Below, one piece after another: positions 13,734-16,362 of a stretch of 16,362 nt of DNA. Source of the DNA: Lactobacillus sp. UBA5804 (GTDB taxonomy: Bacteria > Bacillota > Bacilli > Lactobacillales > Lactobacillaceae); contig DIDI01000027.1 in NCBI GenBank assembly GCA_002418055.1, positions 1 to 16,362 on the forward strand, read 5' to 3'. The notes beneath the pieces are model-generated. The model did no database searches and was not told the origin of the DNA. It saw only the letters and a list, made by a program, of their open reading frames with translations. Position 1 is the stretch's first letter. Each line of letters begins with the position of its first letter. A program made the translations under genes and the position numbers.

Positions 13734-14876
13734 ATGTCAAATTGGAATACGAAGTTTGCTAAAAAAGGTTTAACTTTTGATGACGTGTTACTAATTCCAG
13801 CTGAAAGCCATGTCTTGCCAAATGAGGTGGATTTGAGTACGCAGTTAGCAGCGAACTTAAAGCTGCATATTCCCTTAATCTCAGCCGGGATGGATACAGT
13901 CACGGAAGGCGGCATGGCGATTGCCATGGCACTACAAGGTGGTCTTGGTGTGATTCATAAGAACATGTCCATTCAAGCCCAAGCAAGCGAAGTGGCCAAT
14001 GTGAAAAGTGTGGGTGTGCCTGCGAATGTCACTAAAGCAGCAATTGACAATCAGGGACGTCTCCTATGCGCTGCTGCTGTAGGTGTTACCAGTGATACCT
14101 TTGAACGAGCTGAAGCGCTACTAACAGCAGGTGCTGATGCGATTGTCATTGATACGGCGCATGGTCATTCAGCTGGGGTATTACGTAAAATCAGGGAGAT
14201 TCGTAAACACTTCTCGAAGGCAACACTGATTGCCGGTAATGTCGCCACTGGCGATGCGACGCGGGCCCTCTTTGATGCTGGGGTTGATGTGGTTAAAGTT
14301 GGAATTGGACCGGGCTCAATCTGTACGACTAGAGTGGTTGCGGGTGTTGGTGTGCCACAAATCACGGCTATCTATGATGCAGCGACGGCTGCGCAAACGT
14401 ATCACAAGCCAATTATTGCTGACGGTGGGATTAAATATTCTGGTGATGTGGTCAAAGCTCTAGCCGCCGGTGGCAATGCGGTTATGCTGGGCTCAATGCT
14501 TTCAGGCACAACCGAAGCACCAGGTGAGCTTTTCGAAGATCATGGCAAGAAGTATAAGACATATCGTGGCATGGGCTCAGTGGGTGCGATGGCCCAGGCG
14601 CATGGCTCCAGCGACCGTTACTTCCAAGGCGGTGTTAACGAAGCCAATAAATTAGTCCCAGAAGGGGTCGAAGCCCGCGTGCAATATAAGGGGGATGTCT
14701 CAGATGTTCTCTTCCAAATTGATGGCGGCTTGCGTTCAGGCATGGGCTATTGTGGTGCTGGGGATGTTGCGAGTTTAATTGCTAAGGCACAATTCGTGCA
14801 GATTACCAATGCCGGACTGGTTGAATCACACCCGCATGATGTCCAAATGACCAAATTGGCGCCCAATTATCACTAA
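13734..14876 (+). CDS. guaB: Inosine-5'-monophosphate dehydrogenase, CBS-less
   Basis: This enzyme oxidises IMP to XMP with NAD+, the committed step to GMP. The start follows AAGGAG (13719-13724) with a 9-base gap. The catalytic barrel is complete: LTFDDVLLIP (13-22), SAGMDTVTE (50-58), DGGIKYSGD (230-238), YRGMGSVGAM (277-286) and catalytic C197 in GPGSICTTR. The length is 380 residues against about 490 for the usual enzyme, because the two CBS domains are missing. About residues 92-108 (KSVGVPANVTKAAIDNQG) directly bridge the points where they normally insert, and the reading frame is clean, so this is a true short form. CBS domains carry ATP/GTP regulation, so allosteric control is probably absent. 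Similar short IMPDHs are known in some lactobacilli. The gene is monocistronic. Confidence 0.95.
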   Translation: MSNWNTKFAKKGLTFDDVLLIPAESHVLPNEVDLSTQLAANLKLHIPLISAGMDTVTEGGMAIAMALQGGLGVIHKNMSIQAQASEVANVKSVGVPANVTKAAIDNQGRLLCAAAVGVTSDTFERAEALLTAGADAIVIDTAHGHSAGVLRKIREIRKHFSKATLIAGNVATGDATRALFDAGVDVVKVGIGPGSICTTRVVAGVGVPQITAIYDAATAAQTYHKPIIADGGIKYSGDVVKALAAGGNAVMLGSMLSGTTEAPGELFEDHGKKYKTYRGMGSVGAMAQAHGSSDRYFQGGVNEANKLVPEGVEARVQYKGDVSDVLFQIDGGLRSGMGYCGAGDVASLIAKAQFVQITNAGLVESHPHDVQMTKLAPNYH

Positions 14877-14891
14877 GCTTAAAGCTGGGTT

Positions 14892-14919
14892 AACAGGTCT
14901 CATTGAGGCCTGTTTTTTT
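14892..14919 (+). terminator. guaB terminator
   Basis: AACAGGTCTC (14892-14901) pairs with GAGGCCTGTT (14905-14914), with one T-G pair, around ATT and followed by a T tract to 14919. Confidence 0.85.
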
Positions 14920-15013
14920 ATTTCCTGATTAGTGTTAATTCAAAGAAAAAACTGAAAATTTGATAGGCCATCTTTGCATTTTCTCATAATATGCTATCAA
15001 TCACTTTAATATC

Positions 15014-15022
15014 TGCTATAAT
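15014..15022 (+). promoter_or_regulatory. Extended -10 promoter of oppBC
   Basis: TGCTATAAT is a perfect extended -10 element, with only a weak CTATCA (14994-14999) at the -35 distance. Transcription would start near 15029, about 40 bases before the oppB start. Confidence 0.6.
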
Positions 15023-15069
15023 AAGAAAAAGATTAAATCATCACGATAACTCAAGAGGGGGTTCATTAG

Positions 15070-16002
15070 ATGGCTAGGTACCTAATAAAACGTGTATTGT
15101 ACATGATTCTGACCTTGTTCATTGTGGCTACGGTCACGTTCTTTTTGATGAAATTAATGCCAGGATCGCCTTATGCCAATGAGGATAAATTAACGACACA
15201 GCAAATACGGATTATGAATGTCCAGTATGGTTTAAATAAGCCATTATTCCAGCAATATTTAATCTACTTACTGGGTGTCACTCACGGTGATTTCGGGGTG
15301 TCATTCCAGTACAGCAACCAACCAGTGGCGAGTTTAATTGGGGCACGGCTGGGTGCATCGGTGCAACTAGGTTTGCAAGCTTTAATTGTCGGTGTCATCT
15401 TAGGGGTGATTGTCGGGGCAATTGCCGCCATGAAACAGGGGACCTGGGCCGATTCAACGTCTACAGTGGTCGCCATTATTGGTAAGTCTGTTCCTAACTT
15501 CGTCTTAGCTGTTTTATTGCAATACTACATTGGCCTCAAGCTTGGCTGGTTCCCAATCGCTGGCTGGGGAACTTGGTCCCAAACAATTTTACCAACGATT
15601 GCCTTAGCGGTTGGGCCATTAGCGGAGACGGCTCGATTTGTGAGAACGAGCATGGTCGATACCCTCTCTAGCGATTACATTGAACTTGGTAAGGCTAAGG
15701 GACTGAGCCGGATGGAAGTCGTTCGTAAACACGCGATGCGCAATTCGATGATTCCGCTAGTGACGCTGATCGGTCCTTATGCAGTCGCTTTAATGACCGG
15801 ATCGATGGTGGTCGAAAACATTTTTAATATTCCTGGAATTGGCGAGCAGTTTGTTAAGTCGATTTTAACGAATGATTATCCGACAATTATGGGAGTAACG
15901 ATGGTTTACTCGATTGGCCTGGTTGTCATTTTATTAATAACTGATGTCGTTTATGGCCTACTTGACCCAAGAATTCGCTTAGCAGGAAGTGAGGCAGCTT
16001 AA
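15070..16002 (+). CDS. oppB: Oligopeptide ABC transporter permease OppB
   Basis: This 310-residue inner permease of the Opp importer has about six TM segments, beginning with the typical MARYLIKRVLYMILTLFIVATVTFFLMKLMPGSP-type N terminus (residues 1-34). The cytoplasmic EAA-like loop that contacts the ATPase is ELGKAKGLSRMEVVRKHA (205-222). The start follows AAGAGGGGG (15053-15061). The stop overlaps the oppC start by one base. With oppA upstream it forms a split opp cluster; the ATPase genes (oppD, oppF) are expected beyond the window but are not seen. Confidence 0.95.
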   Translation: MARYLIKRVLYMILTLFIVATVTFFLMKLMPGSPYANEDKLTTQQIRIMNVQYGLNKPLFQQYLIYLLGVTHGDFGVSFQYSNQPVASLIGARLGASVQLGLQALIVGVILGVIVGAIAAMKQGTWADSTSTVVAIIGKSVPNFVLAVLLQYYIGLKLGWFPIAGWGTWSQTILPTIALAVGPLAETARFVRTSMVDTLSSDYIELGKAKGLSRMEVVRKHAMRNSMIPLVTLIGPYAVALMTGSMVVENIFNIPGIGEQFVKSILTNDYPTIMGVTMVYSIGLVVILLITDVVYGLLDPRIRLAGSEAA

Positions 16003-16362
16003 TGGCTAAAGATAGCTCAACTGAATTTGATCCAGCACTGTTTACACCGGTGACGAAAGACGAAACGATTGATCGCGAACAAATTTCTGGTCCATCGCTG
16101 TCTTTTGGACAAAATGTTTGGTTACGTTTCAAGGCACGTAAGTCAGCGGTGGTTTCAGCAATTTTAATTATCGTCATGGTAGTGGTCGCGTTTGGTTCGA
16201 TTCCCTTTATTACGAACGCGACTTTGGTAAAATCACATCCCCAATATGCCAACTTACCTGCCAAGGTACCTGGCTTTGGCGCCGTCAATGGTCTAAACGG
16301 TAAGTTGAAACAAAACGGTGTCTGGGTTGATGCTTATGCCCAGAACCATGTACCTAAGGATA
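16002..16362 (+). CDS. oppC: Oligopeptide ABC transporter permease OppC, 3' truncated by the window
   Basis: One hundred and twenty codons are visible before the window ends. The ATG at 16002 shares its A with the TAA of oppB, and GGAAGTGAGG (15985-15994) serves as the ribosome binding site. The N terminus shows the OppC pattern: a charged cytoplasmic tail with LSFGQNVWLRFKARKSAVVS (33-52), then a first TM segment (about 52-70), then an extracellular loop. Opp permease C is the expected partner of OppB. The frame is open to the end of the window. Confidence 0.9.
   Translation, partial: MAKDSSTEFDPALFTPVTKDETIDREQISGPSLSFGQNVWLRFKARKSAVVSAILIIVMVVVAFGSIPFITNATLVKSHPQYANLPAKVPGFGAVNGLNGKLKQNGVWVDAYAQNHVPKD

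Noticed and set aside
13637..13927. Reverse-strand reading frame over the start of guaB
   Set aside because: It is antisense to a certain gene, has no family likeness and no ribosome binding site; it is a shadow frame.
15926..16288. Reverse-strand reading frame over the end of oppB and start of oppC
   Set aside because: The + strand encodes a clear OppC N terminus with start and ribosome binding site, so the reverse frame is a shadow.

Overview
The window reads as chromosomal DNA of a low- to mid-GC Gram-positive bacterium of the family Lactobacillaceae. Support comes from the strong GGAGG-type ribosome binding sites, SLAP-type surface-layer repeats on cell-wall hydrolases, a tyrosine T-box leader, a short inosine-monophosphate dehydrogenase without CBS domains, and a family-5 oligopeptide uptake system. 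Species cannot be fixed from the sequence alone. Every gene I accept lies on the + strand, and I see no mobile element, CRISPR array, integrase or phage module.

Layout. (1) 1-2931: tail of an upstream unit with its terminator, then a two-gene wall-lysis operon. It holds a secreted GH73 glucosaminidase and a zinc Amidase_2 enzyme, both ending in SLAP-like repeats, so one cuts the glycan strand and the other the stem peptide. (2) 2932-3840: monocistronic gpmA (glycolysis) closed by two terminators in tandem. (3) 4006-4670: a small protein resembling the galactose-mutarotase fold, shortened and without the usual histidines. (4) 4670-9443: an envelope-polymer operon driven by an extended -10 promoter. 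It encodes a LytR-CpsA-Psr ligase, a PlsY-family membrane protein with two altered catalytic motifs, and a 992-residue lipoteichoic-acid-synthase-type phosphotransferase with a large additional multi-TM N-terminal region. (5) 9457-11803: a tyrosine T-box, tyrS, a tRNA-Thr(GGT) and an HD-domain phosphohydrolase gene, apparently one transcription unit. (6) 11835-16362: oppA (peptide-binding lipoprotein), guaB (CBS-less IMPDH) and oppB plus the start of oppC, running off the window.

How the genes work together. The left half is mostly cell-envelope biology: two peptidoglycan hydrolases probably held at the surface by their repeats, and a cassette likely to build and attach a glycerol-phosphate polymer. 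The right half is translation and nutrient supply: tyrosine-responsive tRNA charging, peptide import and guanine-nucleotide synthesis. The best candidate for something not well described is the LCP / PlsY-like / long LtaS cassette. Its PlsY homologue has probably lost its standard activity, and its synthase carries an N-terminal membrane region that may be a degenerate acyltransferase-3 fold. Smaller curiosities are the tRNA-Thr with an anticodon-stem mismatch placed behind a tyrosine-sensing leader, the guaB gene set between oppA and oppBC, and a perfect 16-bp palindrome in the oppA leader.
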